A DNA stretch of 64,000 bases. It comes from Fagopyrum homotropicum (taxonomy: Eukaryota > Streptophyta > Magnoliopsida > Caryophyllales > Polygonaceae). Positions 11,595 through 22,627 of this stretch are shown piece after piece (the stretch's first letter is position 1; every line of letters begins with the position of its first letter). The notes beneath the pieces were generated by a model. The model saw only the letters and a program-made list of their open reading frames with translations. It searched no databases and had not been told where the DNA came from. The stretch is taken from positions 100,811,994 to 100,875,993 of the forward strand of contig BSWB01000005.1 in the NCBI GenBank assembly GCA_033239125.1, read 5' to 3'. The position numbers were made by a program, and so were the translations under genes.

Positions 11595-11933
11595 ATGGAA
11601 CAAGGGGCAATTGGATCCGAATTTGATAGAAGAACGCTTGGATATGTCCTTCACTACCTCGGACTGATCGGAAGCTTTCCTTGGATGGGCGAAGCGCATG
11701 TAGCAATTAAGTATATTTCAAAGGCATTGTTGCTTCTCAGATTAACGAGTCTGAGATTCATGAGCAAGTTGAGTGTTGATTATAGTGCTCATCTCCTTAG
11801 ACCGTGTACCGCCGAGGAGGTCCAACTGCCTTGTTTGAGATGGATCCGACAAATTCTTTCTTCTTCTAGCCCAACTGGGCAATCATTTGGGAATCGGACT
11901 TTTTCAAGGTCACCTCCTCCCGCCCTCTTTTAA
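11595..11933 (+). CDS. Unrecognised 112-residue ORF
   Basis: I do not recognise this protein. Its base composition is richer in GC than its AT-rich surroundings and it ends at a TAA before more AT-rich DNA. It begins MEQGAIGSEFDRRTLGY and has a Ser/Pro-rich tail, with no membrane segment or known motif. It could be a fragment of a captured or decayed gene, or chance. Confidence 0.15.
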   Translation: MEQGAIGSEFDRRTLGYVLHYLGLIGSFPWMGEAHVAIKYISKALLLLRLTSLRFMSKLSVDYSAHLLRPCTAEEVQLPCLRWIRQILSSSSPTGQSFGNRTFSRSPPPALF

Positions 11934-13349
11934 TCACACTTTAATCTCTCTTTTATATATACTAGTCAGGACGCCGTAGATGAGATCGGAAATTACACGT
12001 CGTAGGTGAAATCGGGAGTCGTTCATTCAATTTCCGACGCTCAAATTCTTCCTAATAATATATCAGGCGCGTGCACCGAATCAAATTTCAACAAGAGGAC
12101 CTCACTATGAAGTGCTATTTGATAGGTAATTAGGTTTCTCTTGCTCATCAGTCATACTAAATGCACATGGAAACACAAGGAAACTCTAGTACAACTTCAA
12201 ATAAAGAAACAAATTCAGTTTTGTTTCTCCAACTGAGCATATCACAGTGTGATATACATATCATTGATACATACGCATTCGTCAATCATGGTTGTGCATT
12301 ATTATACATTGCAAAATATCCTAAACAATTTGTTCCCGGGAGTTGCTAATATCAGCTTGAGCCTACAAATCAAGCTTCTCTTTGTCTCACATGCCCTCAT
12401 TATTTGGTCACGAGTGATTCTTATTCGGTTCACCTATATAAGAAAGCAAACTCAATCAGATATAACTTATCAAAGATTAAGGGGCAAGTACCGATGTGTT
12501 CTGCATCTTATTTCATCACATTATAACCAAAACATTTATATGCATTTAGCTTCTTTTTGTCAACTCAGTTGAAAAAAGAGAGATGATATATATGAGATAA
12601 GCCCAACGAAAAATACATGAATAACAAGAGACTAAAACTGATCAAATTCCAAACTAAATCGACCAAGGCATGAATACACAATTGCTTGTGAACATGATTA
12701 CCAAGTACTTGCAAACTAACGTTAACGAATCTGTACAACTCAAAATTATGCATAATACCATAACTTTAACTAATTATACATTTATTGATGTACATATTCA
12801 GAATTGTTAAAAGTTAAACTCTTGAGTATCTCCTCTTGGATGCACGATGGCCATTCTCAAGGTTTGAGCAAGGGGTGATGGAACTCATGCAATATGAGGC
12901 AACCCCTCATTTGAAGGTGTTCAACGAGTTTGGATCTACATTATTCACTTCTTTTTAAGCAATCTTGTCTGGATGACGAATAAAAACTATCTACATCAAG
13001 ATAACAATAGAGTTCATCTCGTTTCTGTCAACAAAGCTATAAACTATCCTAGACTGGTATCACACGCATTCAATCTCACTATCATCTTCACGCATCATCA
13101 TATAAAGATTAGATCTATGCGAGTACATAAGAATCATATGAAATAAACCCCATCAACGTTGGAGCATTGTGTCAACTGCAACCACATACATGTCGCAAGA
13201 CTTGATGGAAGAGACTGACGGTAAATTAGTACTCAATATCCCCCCTTACTAGTCGGGATTGTATGGTTGAGGTTTATTGGTACTACTCTAACAATGGAGT
13301 GTTTAATGTGTGAACTGCTTATATTTTAGTGATGGAGGATCGCGATAAT

Positions 13350-13575
13350 GTGGAGGGAAGAACTAGTACTTCATGCAATTCTTTGGGTTCCATTTTGTGG
13401 AAGAGATTGTGGAAATCAAAGTCCTCCCAACAACGAAGGAGTTTGCGTGGAGGGCGTGTAGGGAGACTATTCGTTGTACAGTAGCCTTGTGGAGGAGGAG
13501 ACTCGACGTTGAACCCTATTGTTTGGGTTGTGGTCAGGTGGAGACACCGATGCATGATTTGGCGCCACAACGTCG
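13350..13575 (+). pseudogene. LINE ORF2 scrap (zf-RVT region)
   Basis: Translation shows LWKRLWK in one frame and then, after a shift, KVLPTTKEFAWRACRE followed by LDVEPYCLGCG. This is the pattern of the zinc-binding region after the reverse transcriptase in plant LINEs (compare LWLVAQGRL and CPICS in the intact LINE of this window). Nothing else of ORF2 is recognisable nearby, so it is a short, frameshifted leftover from a different, older LINE. Confidence 0.65.
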
Positions 13576-13615
13576 ACGTTGAAATCTCGTTCGAGATTTC
13601 GCGCCACAACGTCGA
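13562..13615. repeat. Palindrome flanked by direct repeats
   Basis: GCGCCACAACGTCGA occurs at 13562-13576 and 13601-13615. Between them lies the inverted repeat GAAATCTCGTTCGAGATTTC (13581-13600, nine-base arms around TT). The CGAGATTT half also recurs in the C element leader at about 14110. Confidence 0.85.
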
Positions 13616-14275
13616 GGAATTACTTGGGCGGCAAGCTACATTAATTTTCTCTCAAATCTAGTTGACATTTACATATATTTGAGTCAAATCTATACATACC
13701 CAGCTGCTACACCAAAGAAGGAAAGAGATTTACGAAGTTATCTTATTGTTAAGATCTTATCTAGCAGGTGAAATATTATCATATCTTCCTAATCCTAACC
13801 GAATATATATTCGTATCTTATATATACCACTCACCCCAGCAACCATATATCTCGCACCATCTATTCCCCTAACACCACAAGAAATCCAAAAACTTTTCAC
13901 TCTTTCTTACCCTAAACTATACTTTATTTCATAAATTATAACCAAAGTTTTGGTGAAGCTAGTTAAGCTAGATTTGTTGCGATCAAACTGAGAGGGTATC
14001 ATCAAGACAACAAGGGAGGAGTATATCCCACATCATATTCAGTGATTGTCGTCAAGCACATGACGTTCAACAATCTCAACCCCCTTCAGTCAATCTCGCC
14101 AAAGATTTAGGTCGAGATTTGTTAATATTGCGGATTTTATTGAAATTTGAAGGCAAAAGTTGAGCAATTCAAAGGTTCAAGAGGACATCCAGAGAAGAAG
14201 TTTTATATATATCATTCTTGATCTAGTTCATAGCCAAAACACATTACTTTTGATCAATCTTGGCTCCCAGTGATT

Positions 14276-14289
14276 ATCTCGGCCGAGAT
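14276..14289. repeat. Perfect palindrome ATCTCGGCCGAGAT in element C
   Basis: A perfect 14-base palindrome in the C LTR/leader, with half-site relatives nearby (TCTCGCC and GTCGAGATTT around 14090-14120). Its CGGCCG core is shared with the longer palindromes of elements A, B, D and E. Confidence 0.8.
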
Positions 14290-14698
14290 CCAGACAGAGA
14301 TTTACCTTATGTCGAGATTAAACATACATGACTATCTCTCTCTCTGTCTCTCTCTAATTGCATTAGTTCAAGGTACGTAAAACTCTCTTCTTAGTGTCTT
14401 TTGTATCTATTTTTTTTCCTCTTTATACTCTAAACACATTGAGTCTATTTCTTTTATGTCTTAGTCAATATCTACACTTTCTATCATACTAGTTGAGTCT
14501 ACTTGCAATATTCTTTCTACTTTGTGTCTATTGTGTTAAGAAAACTCTAGCAGGGTTTCCTTAACTATCTTTCAACATAAGAACCTGCTTCCAAGCCAAG
14601 TTGACAACTTGATTCATCCAAGGAGTTTCTATTTGAAGCTATTCATCGATTTTAAAGGAGTATTAATCCATCCAAGACAATTACATCAAATTAGCTTG

Positions 14699-14706
14699 TG
14701 GTATCA
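14699..14706 (+). promoter_or_regulatory. Probable primer-binding site of element C (tRNA-Met type)
   Basis: TGGTATCA matches the start of the usual complement of initiator tRNA-Met (TGGTATCAGAGC) and then diverges. It lies about 90 bases before the gag ATG, the expected place. The incomplete match makes it tentative. Confidence 0.45.
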
Positions 14707-14796
14707 TGACAGAGATTGAGTGTGAGAGAAAACAATTAAGGATTTTTGAATTTCATTAACTTCACACATTTGTTGTTACTTTACGCATTTGTGTAG

Positions 14797-15262
14797 ATGT
14801 CAAGGCAAAATAGTCCTCGAGGGTTACAAAAGAATAATTCCTCAACATTTGCTAAATGGATGGAGAAACTGGAATCTCGTCCAAGTGAAGAATCACGACC
14901 TTAATCTAACCCGAGATTGAGGCCGAGATATGTGTACGAGATAAGTGGTAGTTTACGCAATTTGCCTATGCCCCTAATCCCCGATCCACCTCCAAGAGCC
15001 CCCAAGGGCCAGGTACGAGACATTCAAATCCTCCTTTTTAATGTACCTAATATTCCGGAATTTGTTGAAGATTTCCAAGAATTAGAGGATAAGGATGAAG
15101 ATGACATTTGGAGAGACTATCCTAGACGTAACCATATTATTAGGAGAGGTCGCAACGTGGATCCTTATATACCTCACCAAGAGAATGACGGAATTGGAAA
15201 AGTGTAGGTCAAAATTTCAAGTTTTGAAGGCAAATGTGATTTAGACGCTTTTATGGAATGGA
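14797..15262 (+). pseudogene. Element C gag, first part
   Basis: The frame starting at ATG 14797 is broken by TAA at 14902 and TAG at 15205. It ends in FEGKCDLDAFMEW, the start of the Retrotrans_gag core of Ty3 elements, where B interrupts it. It should encode the N-terminal domain and beginning of the capsid protein. The middle is acidic and proline-containing. Confidence 0.7.
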
Positions 15263-15815
15263 TGATAGCATGAATTATTGTCTATATTTTGGGACCTGTT
15301 TAGACGTTTTATCTTCAATAATTTGCATGTTTGGATGTATATTATGTGATTATATTGTCGTTTCATCTACCTTTGCGGGAATCGAGGTGTACACCAAGTT
15401 TTGTTGTAATCGTAGGTAAAATGGCACGTTTTGCATCAAAATGGAGCTAAAGGAGCTAAGGAGTCATTGGAGCTACATTCAAGAGCTTAAGGAAGAATCC
15501 AGGAATCATGGAAATGGACTGAAGATTTACTTGAGACCAGTTTTGAGAGATTTCACATTCAGTTAAAGCCACCTCGGTCAACTACAGTACCATCTCGACC
15601 GAGGTGATCCAAAGGAGCTGCTCGACCGAGGCGAACACCTTGGACGCGGCAAGATATATTTTATTCTTGGCTGAGATCTTTTATTTTTGGAAAGAGGATC
15701 TTATATTTTTAGGCTGGATTCCTTGAAGGAAGAAGATAATTCAGCTTATATATTTTTACCTATTTTATGGGAAAATATCTTTCTAAGATCTTTTATCTTT
15801 GGGAGGTAATTTTCC

Positions 15816-15822
15816 TATAAAA
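15816..15822 (+). promoter_or_regulatory. TATA box of element B 5' LTR
   Basis: CCTATAAAAAGG contains TATAAAA and lies about 550 bases into the LTR, a plausible U3 position. Family-specific motifs lie about 190-250 bases upstream. The same segment is deleted from B's 3' LTR. Confidence 0.7.
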
Positions 15823-16406
15823 AGGGTTGAATTTTCCACAAATCCGACATCCGCTTACGGCTGGAAAACATCCACTACAGCGGGGAGATTTGAAGAACCT
15901 TTTTGGAAGGTTGAAGGAAGATTGAAGGAAGAAAGTTGATAGCTTTTATAGATTTTGTGAAAGGTTTTGTAAGATTCTCTTAGATTCCCTTCTTGTTGAT
16001 TGTCTTATTGGATTTTGATCCAAGGAACGCTTGTTTGTTTGATAATTGATTCAGTTATTGAAGCCTTTTTCTTAAGGTTTTTGTGTTCAATTATTCACTT
16101 TCTTTCCTTATATTTGATTATTGCATTCATGATGATGAATGGCTAATTTCTTTGTGTGATTCTAGGGTGATTGGCTGAAGGTTGTGGGAAAAACAATGAT
16201 AGAATAATCTTAATTCCAGTAGGACCCTAAAAGCTCGAGTCTTTATCCTTAACCCTAGAACATCTCGTTCAGTCGATGAACATCTCGGCCGGGGTGGAAT
16301 TCGTCTGACCGAGGTGACTTTTCTGATCCGAAACTGAAAGCTAAGTGTTAGAGTTTGCCAAATCCTATTCTTATTACACCTTTCCTGGTTCAATGCAAGC
16401 CTAGGA

Positions 16407-16667
16407 TGAGACTTACCCGGTAATTCCTTTGTTTGTTTACCAAAGATCATAAGTGTAGGTAATAAAGGCTTATCTTTTATTGGGGTTTGAGTGTGCTTTC
16501 ATCCCATCTTTGTGAGTTAGCCTGAGACTTACCCGGTAAAGGTTGATTATATTTCCTTAGTTGGAGTGTTAGTTTGAGGTTATAGTTCTTTTCCTTAATT
16601 CCTTGAGACTTACCCGGTAATAGGATTTACGGTTTGGGATTAGTGAGTAGTGAGACTTACCCGGTGA
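16407..16667 (+). repeat. Four dispersed copies of TGAGACTTACCCGGTAA in B 5' LTR
   Basis: Copies lie at 16407-16423, 16523-16539, 16604-16620 and 16651-16667, the last ending GGTGA. They lie downstream of the TATA box and so in the transcribed part of the LTR. The 3' LTR also carries four (about 39273-39530), as do D's LTRs. The reverse strand reads CCGG|GTAAGT, a consensus-like 5' splice site. Confidence 0.85.
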
Positions 16668-17013
16668 TCTATTCCACTTTAGTAACACCTTCCCTTAGCA
16701 AAATCTCAGCTTTGTCCGCTTATCTTTAGATCTTGAGTTGAAACCACAACTAGATGCTTTAATCCCTAGAATTGCATATTTCCTTAATTGACTTTTTATC
16801 ATCTTTGATTGTTTTAATCGCTTTTGTGGTTAGTAATTACATAGACTACCTACACATGCCTTGTTTCACTAAGTCCCTGAGATCGACACCCCGGAATTTC
16901 TTGCTTTTTACTACGATTGACCCGTACACTACGGGTTCGCATCCTTGTTTTAAGCTTACATCTAGGGTTATAAATTTAAAGCTTGCACACACCGTTTGGA
17001 GCGAACAAGTTTT

Positions 17014-17171
17014 TGGCACCGTTGCCGGGGACTGTTCTTTTCTTTTTGCATTTAATCTTTCTGCTTCAGTGTTCTTGCAGGTTTGTGTTCTTTAGGTACA
17101 TACGAAGTTCTCGTTCCGGCAATGGAACAAAGTTTTGCCAAAGAACAAGTTTTTGACGCCGTTGCCGGGGA
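17014..17171 (+). promoter_or_regulatory. Duplicated tRNA-Asp primer-binding site of element B
   Basis: TGGCACCGTTGCCGGGGA (17014-17031) lies directly after the LTR, and TGACGCCGTTGCCGGGGA is found at 17154-17171. Each differs by one G-to-A from the form in A, D and E (TGGCGCCGTTGCCGGGGA), the complement of a tRNA-Asp 3' end. The DNA between them resembles the leader and gag start (TTTAGGTACATACGAAG against TTAGGTTTATGCGAAG), so a leader segment of about 140 bp was duplicated. Confidence 0.85.
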
Positions 17172-17276
17172 CTTGGTCTAGACCGAGCCGGTCGCGGTTG
17201 GCTTTCGGGGCGCTTGCCCCTGTTTCTACTAACCACTCTACTTGAGTGACTTTCGCAGGTCCTTTTTCTTAGGTTT

Positions 17277-19789
17277 ATGCGAAGAACCCGCGCTGGGAAG
17301 GAAATTGTTCCCTACGATCCCGAACCAGAAAAGACATACAAAAGACGCTTGAAAGAAGCGAAGATGGCCAATCAGGATAATCGCGATCTTGAGGCCGAAT
17401 TGAAGGAAACGTTAGAACAACTACGCCTCAGCAAGGAAGAGCTGAGACTGGAAAGGGAAGAAACTCGCACAAGGATTGAGGCGATCGAAGCAGATATGGC
17501 GGCTTTACGAGACCAGTATCTACCTCGACCGAACCCACATCCTCGCCGAGGCAAGACCCTGTTCCAGATCCTCGACCGAGGTAGAATCCAGTACCTGCTG
17601 CCCCGGCCGAGATACTTCCACCTCGGATGCCAGTCCGAGATGCCCTTTTTGCAGGTATTCCACAGACCCTAGGGCAAAGGATGGACCCCAATCAGCAACT
17701 GAGGCGTCTAGGAGTCAACCTAGGTGATCCAGCGGACCATGATTGTGAGCTTTGACCGCAAGGTCTTTCCATGATTCGCCAATGCTAGTTTGGAGGGCTA
17801 GAGAGGGAATCTCCACATCAACATCTACAAAACTATGAGATCTTGATGGAGACCTTGAGACCTTCAAGAATAGAAAACAACAACTACAAGCTAAGGCCTT
17901 TCTACTTCTCTTTGAAAGATAGAGCACTTACTTGGTATCAATCTCTTCCTCCAGGAAAAATCAATACTTGGGAGGAGATGACGACGGAGTTCTTAACTAA
18001 ATTCTTTCCCCCCTCTAAAACTGCTGAAATGAGAGGGAAGATTAATGCATTCATCATGAAGGACAAGGAGAGCTTGTCCAAGTCATGGGAGAGATTTAAA
18101 GACATTCTTTTGGATTGCCCACATCATGGGATTCCAAAGATAGAGTTGTTGGAGATATACTTCAAGGGATTGGATGGAAACACCCAGTTCAACCTTCAAC
18201 TACTATCCGCCGGCACGTTCATGGACATGCCGATTGACGAAGCTTGGGAGTTCATAGAGAAGCAAGCTTTGCACATGGAGAAGTATTCCCACCAAGGAGC
18301 TGAAGGTGGAGTTAAAAGAGTAAACTTTCAAGATGCTCCACCTAACAATGATCAACTCACTTCTTTGAAGAATGATGTGAAACAATTGAAGGAACTTTTA
18401 GTTGCTCAAACCAAGAAGGAAGATCAAGGATCAAGGAACAACAATAGTTACCGGAACAACAATAATGGTTCCCGGAACAACAACTACAACAATAATAGAG
18501 GATCCAACAATAATAATTGGAGGGCAAACAACCAAAACTCGGGTAACCCTTACTCTAACTCCAATTTGAATGACTCCTCTAATCCTTTCCTCTCTTTCTC
18601 TTCTTCTTCTACTCCATTAAAGAGCCAGGAGTAAGGATTGAGTTCGTTCCAGCCGGAAAAGAAAGATGCGGTGTTGGAGGCCATCTTGATCAAGCTCAAC
18701 TCTATGGAGACATCCATGACTTCATTTTCGAAGGCACAAAAAGCCTTAGAACAACAATTCTTTAACAAGGCGAATGAAGCGCCAAGAGATCTAGGGAAGC
18801 TTCCAGCAAGGACGGAAAGCAACCCTAAAGGACAGATCATGGCAATAACGACGAGAAGCAGACTGAAGACTGCAGATCCAGTGCCTCGGTCGATGCCAGT
18901 ACAGACGAAGACCACCTCGGTCCAGGAACAGTCGAAGAACACTTCAGCCAAGATGCCAACCGAGGTGGAGCCATAGAAAGCGGAGGAGAAAACTGAAGTT
19001 TATATTCCACCTCCTGCATATAAATCACCACTTCCATTCCCCCAGTCAAGGGCCAGAGCACATCTAGACAAGCATTTTGGTAAGTTCCTTGACTTGATGA
19101 ATAAACTACACATTAATATCCCTTTCCTTGATGCTATTCTAGGGATGCCCGCCTATGGGAAGTTCTTGAAAGAAATTCTATCAAGAAATAGGAAGTTGGA
19201 AGACTTTGGTGAAGTGAGGCTGACATCTAAATCCTCGGAGCTCATTCAAATCATGAAGGAGAAGATGCCACCCAAGTTGAGAGATCCCGGCTCATTTTGC
19301 ATTCCCATTCAAGTTGGGGATGTCACTTGTGAAGCCTTATGTGATCTAGGAGCCAGCGTGAGCATCATCCCGCTGGAGCTATGTGTTAAGATCGGACTTG
19401 GAGAGCCCAAGCTGGTAAAGATACGGTTATACATGGCGGACCACTCCATTACCCATCCCGTGGGCATTTTGGAAGACGTTCCGGTCAAGTTAGGTAACTT
19501 CTATTTACCTATAGACTTTGTTGTGCTTGACATTCCCGCAGATTATCCCGTTCCTATCATTCTCGGGAGACCATTTCTAGCAACTTCGGGTTGCAATGTG
19601 GATTGTAAGAACGCCAAGCTAAAGTTCAACATTGGCGGAGATGAAGTGGAGTTTGCATTACTTGCGGTAATGAAGGGAGAGCAGCTAGGAGATGATATCT
19701 TCAACATCTATGATGAAGAAGAATCAAGAGAATTGGTGAGCTCTTTCCTTATTAGAGATCCACTGAAAAGGTTATTAGTTTTAGCTTAA
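17277..19789 (+). pseudogene. Element B gag-protease (broken)
   Basis: The frame starts MRRTRAGKE with a charged, coiled-coil-like N-terminus. It shifts frame between about 17600 and 17843, then runs through the Retrotrans_gag core (TWYQSLPPG, FLTKFFPPSK, SWERFKDILLDCPHHGI), an Asn-rich tail in place of a zinc knuckle, and a retropepsin with CDLGASVSIIP and IILGRPFLAT. Stops occur at 18632 (TAA) and 18974 (TAG), and a one-base loss near 19787 moves the following linker to another frame. The capsid and protease are recognisable but cannot be made as one product. Clusters of the CCTCGACCGAGG motif fall in its variable segments (17521-17630, 18884-18965). Confidence 0.9.
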
Positions 19790-21383
19790 TGGAGGAAGGT
19801 ATAGATGCTTCTTGTGATGCAGATATACGGAGCTTAATGGCGCTGAAAGAAGATCTAGGAGCTAAAATTGAGAAACTAATCCAGGAGAAGAAGATCTCCA
19901 GTTTCGGTTCCAGTTGCAGTACCTCGACCGAGGCACTTTCTAGACCAAGCGAGGTGACTGAAGAACATCTCGGTCAACCTCTCTGGACCTCGACCGAGGT
20001 CGAAAGCGAGATGATGTCAACTGAGACTTCTGAGAATAACAAACTTCTTACTCCCTTTTCTGACATTCGTCCTCAGTTGGTGGAACATTCTCTCCACCAA
20101 ATTTCTGATAATAAAGGACCTTGGTATGCTGATATCGTTAATTATCTTGTTTGCCAGGAAATACCACCCGGATTGACGTACGCTCAAAGGAAGAAATTCT
20201 TCAAGGATGTACGCCATTACTACTGGGATGAACCGCTGCTATTCAAGAGAGGTCCGGATGGGATGCTTCGAAGATGCATTCCGGAAGATGAAGTTAGTAG
20301 CGTCATACGGCATTGTCACTCACTCCCTTGTGGAGGGCATGCTAGCGCCAACAAGACATGTGCTAAGGTATTACGTTCCGGTTTCTTTTGGCCTACATTA
20401 TTTAAGGATGTGCAAACGTTTGTTGTCTCTTGTGATGCATGCCAAAGAACAGGGAACTTATCTAGAAGGAATGAGATGCCACTTAATAACATATAGGAGG
20501 TTGAGATCTTTGATGTATGGGGAGTAGATTTCATGGGACCTTTCCCATCATCCGGAGGAAACCTCTACATTCTCCTAGTTGTCGACTACGTCTCTAGATG
20601 GGTTGAAGCCATTGCCTCTCCCACTAATGACGCCATGGTTGTGAAGTTCTTTAACAGGACTATCTTTCCACGTTTTGGAACTCCACGCATCATCATCAGC
20701 GATGGAGGGACGCATTTCATCAACCGGAAGTTTAAGGCACTTTTATCAAAGTATGGGGTAACCCACAAGGTAGCAACCCCTTATCACCCTTAAACTAGTG
20801 GACAGGTCGAGATCTCAAATAGAGAAATTAAAGCAATCTTAGAGAAGACCATCTCTAGGACTAGGAAAAATTGGTCCATGAAGTTGGACGACGCTCTTTG
20901 GACTTACAGGACCGCATTCAAGACTCCCATTGGTACCACCCCTTATAATTTGGTATATGGGAAGTCTTGTCATTTGCCCGTTGAGTTAGAACACAAGGCG
21001 TATTGGGCGATCAAATGGTTGAACTTCGACATCAAGGAAGCCGGTGAGAAGCGGCTATTGGATATCAATGAGCTGGAGGAGCTGCATTTGAACGCTTATG
21101 AGAATGCCAATATCTATAAAGAAAGGACGAAGAAATGGCATGACAAGCGTATCATTCCTAAGGAGCTTAAAGAAGGAGACTTAGTTCTACTCTTCAACTC
21201 TCGCCTCCGCCTCTTTTGAAATCTAGATGGACTGGACCTTATGTTGTGAAACATGTTTTCCCTTATGGTGCAGTTGAGATTTTGGGAGAAACAAGTGGAA
21301 GCTTCAAGGTCAATGGTCATAGACTTAAGAAATACAAACCGGAAGTTCCGGTTGAGGAGGTTGCACCGCTATATCTTGTTTGA
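19789..21383 (+). pseudogene. Element B integrase region, RT and RNase H deleted
   Basis: After a linker that carries two CTCGACCGAGG motifs (19921-20000), the frame passes at about 20030-20060 straight into the pre-integrase region (GPWYADIVNYLVCQEIPPG). The roughly 1.3 kb for RT and RNase H found here in A and D is absent. The integrase has an HHCC zinc region (HCHSLPCGGH, CDACQRTGN) and a DDE core with Asp in GVDFMGPFP, Asp in ISDGG and Glu in GQVE. Breaks: TAG 20494-20496, TAA 20791-20793 (both fit C-to-T changes) and a small deletion near 21215 that shifts the C-terminal LKSRWTGPY block. It cannot act alone. Confidence 0.9.
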
Positions 21384-22212
21384 GAGATACCTCACGGTCC
21401 AGCTAGCGACCTTAAATCAAGCGCTTCTTGGGAGGCAACCCAAGGTATTGTTTTCTTTTCCCTTTTTCTAGTCTAGCTTTAGATAGTTTGCTTTTGCTTT
21501 GTTTTGTTTTTGGCGTCCTAGATAGACAACAGGGGACATCTAAGGAAGGAATACAACCCAGGAGCAAAACTGGAAGGACAAAATTTCGAGAATTTGAGAA
21601 GACGGAGTTTGATTGAGACACATCTTGGTTGCTGTCACAACACCTCTACCGAGATGATTCTTGAGCAACCGAGGCGACTAGGGTTACTGAAGACCCACCT
21701 CGGTCCATACACCTCGTTCCAGTCGAGACCATCTCGACCGAGGTGACAGCAGTTCTAGAAAAGGGTATAAAAGGGGGCTGAGATTTCTCTGTCCTCCCTC
21801 TAACTCCTTCTCGACCGCGACGCATATCACACCTCGTTTCTTCGATTTTCACCCGTTTTCGACGATTCTCGCTTCTAAACTGAGAGGAAATGATAGAGGA
21901 TCAAATTGCAAGCACCAATCTGCAGAGAAAACGCACGAAATCGGCCAAATCTGGGTAAAATTCGAGAAAACCCTAACCTCCTCTTCTCCACTGATTTCTT
22001 TCGATTTGGGCTTTGGTTGCCCCTGCATTTTGCTGAAAAAGGATTAAGTACCCCATAGGAACCTTTGGTAGTGATATTGGGGGAAAAGAACTAGATTTTT
22101 GAGAGAATCGATCGCACAACACTTCGCCTCGGTCCAGCCGGCCTGTGCCTCGGCCGAGGTGTTCTTGAGATTTGTCAGAGAGACCGAGGTGGTCTGACAG
22201 AGTACAGAAAAG
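21384..22212 (+). other. Element B spacer between pol and Orf1
   Basis: Non-coding. A conserved post-pol block lies at 21396-21450 (GGTC..AGCTA..GACC stem, then GGGAGGCAACCCAAGG). Motif-rich segments follow at 21640-21745 (ATCTCGACCGAGGT at 21731-21744) and 22130-22195 (CCTCGGCCGAGG at 22148-22159). A TATA-like GGGTATAAAAGGGG at about 21764-21777 stands just after the first motif group, so a second promoter for Orf1 is possible. Confidence 0.6.
21766..21774 (+). promoter_or_regulatory. Possible internal promoter TATA before B Orf1
   Basis: TATAAAAGG, about 440 bases upstream of the Orf1 ATG at 22213, follows a cluster of CTCGACCGAGG motifs much as the LTR TATA does. This would allow Orf1 to be transcribed separately from gag-pol. 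It rests on sequence resemblance only. Confidence 0.4.
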
Positions 22213-22627
22213 ATGAGTTCTAACAGGCAGTTAGTTTTGAGAGACAGATCCTCTCCTTCTCCTTCTTCTTCTTCACGCCGCTCTAGACCGGTGATCCATG
22301 AGCGTCACCAGGTCGACTATGACCGCATATCGGCCTGTCCAGTGATTGCACCATCTTTCCTGGACATCTCTACTTTCGACTGCCTCTATGTTGATGATGA
22401 TTTGAGGCGGATGATCTCTATAGTGGGCTTGGAGCAGTTCACTGAGATCCGAGCTCCGGCCTACCTTGAGCCGACCCTGGAGTTTGTTAGCTCCGTCACC
22501 TACTTGCCCACCGAGCGCGCCATAAAGTACTAGTTGATGAACCGGAACTATTTAGTTCCCATGGACCACTGGCGGGATATCTTTGGCTTCCCGGCCCCTA
22601 CTGTTGCTGACTTTCTCTCTCGAGCTG
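22213..22627 (+). pseudogene. Element B Orf1, 5' part (Athila Orf1-like)
   Basis: Starts MSSNRQLVLRDRSS with a Ser-rich basic head, then an IAPSFLDISTFDCLYVDDDL block that aligns with LLEDLVPLNIVDDL of A's Orf1. TAG at 22531-22533 interrupts it, after which NRNYLVPMDHWRDIFGF continues in frame. The frame stops where A is inserted at 22628, and the rest is at 36025-36989. This is the extra, function-unknown gene found between pol and the 3' LTR in Athila-type elements, often described as occupying the env position. Confidence 0.85.

Larger units (their letters stand above)
9241..13318. other. AT-rich stretch without recognisable genes
   Basis: Apart from a short ORF of unknown meaning (11595-11933) and one 30-bp dispersed repeat, I find nothing assignable. 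Bases 9241-9480 may be gag-side remains of the reverse-strand Ty3 element, but no frame supports it. From about 9500 to 11500 the DNA is very AT-rich with many stops in all frames. Confidence 0.5.
15263..17007 (+). repeat. Element B 5' LTR (1745 bp)
   Basis: Begins TGATAGCATGAATTATTG and ends GAGCGAACA just before the primer site. It holds a TATA box (15816-15822), the motif ATCTCGACCGAGGT and relatives upstream of it (15570-15632), another motif group downstream (16266-16315), and four copies of GAGACTTACCCGGTAA (16407-16667). Confidence 0.95.

Noticed and set aside
13581..13600. Palindrome as a transcription terminator
   Set aside because: Hairpin plus T-run terminators are bacterial. This is plant nuclear DNA and no T-run follows.
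14337..14356. CT-rich microsatellite as a promoter element
   Set aside because: A short TCTC/TGTC run in the old C leader, with no TATA or start context.
18426..18600. Asn-rich repeats in gag proteins as a possible prion-like or separate gene
   Set aside because: They lie in frame inside gag at the place of the nucleocapsid tail in A, B and D, so they are part of gag, not a separate system.
21412..21621. Small ORFs after B pol on both strands
   Set aside because: They overlap the conserved post-pol non-coding block, are short, and have no counterpart in A or D.
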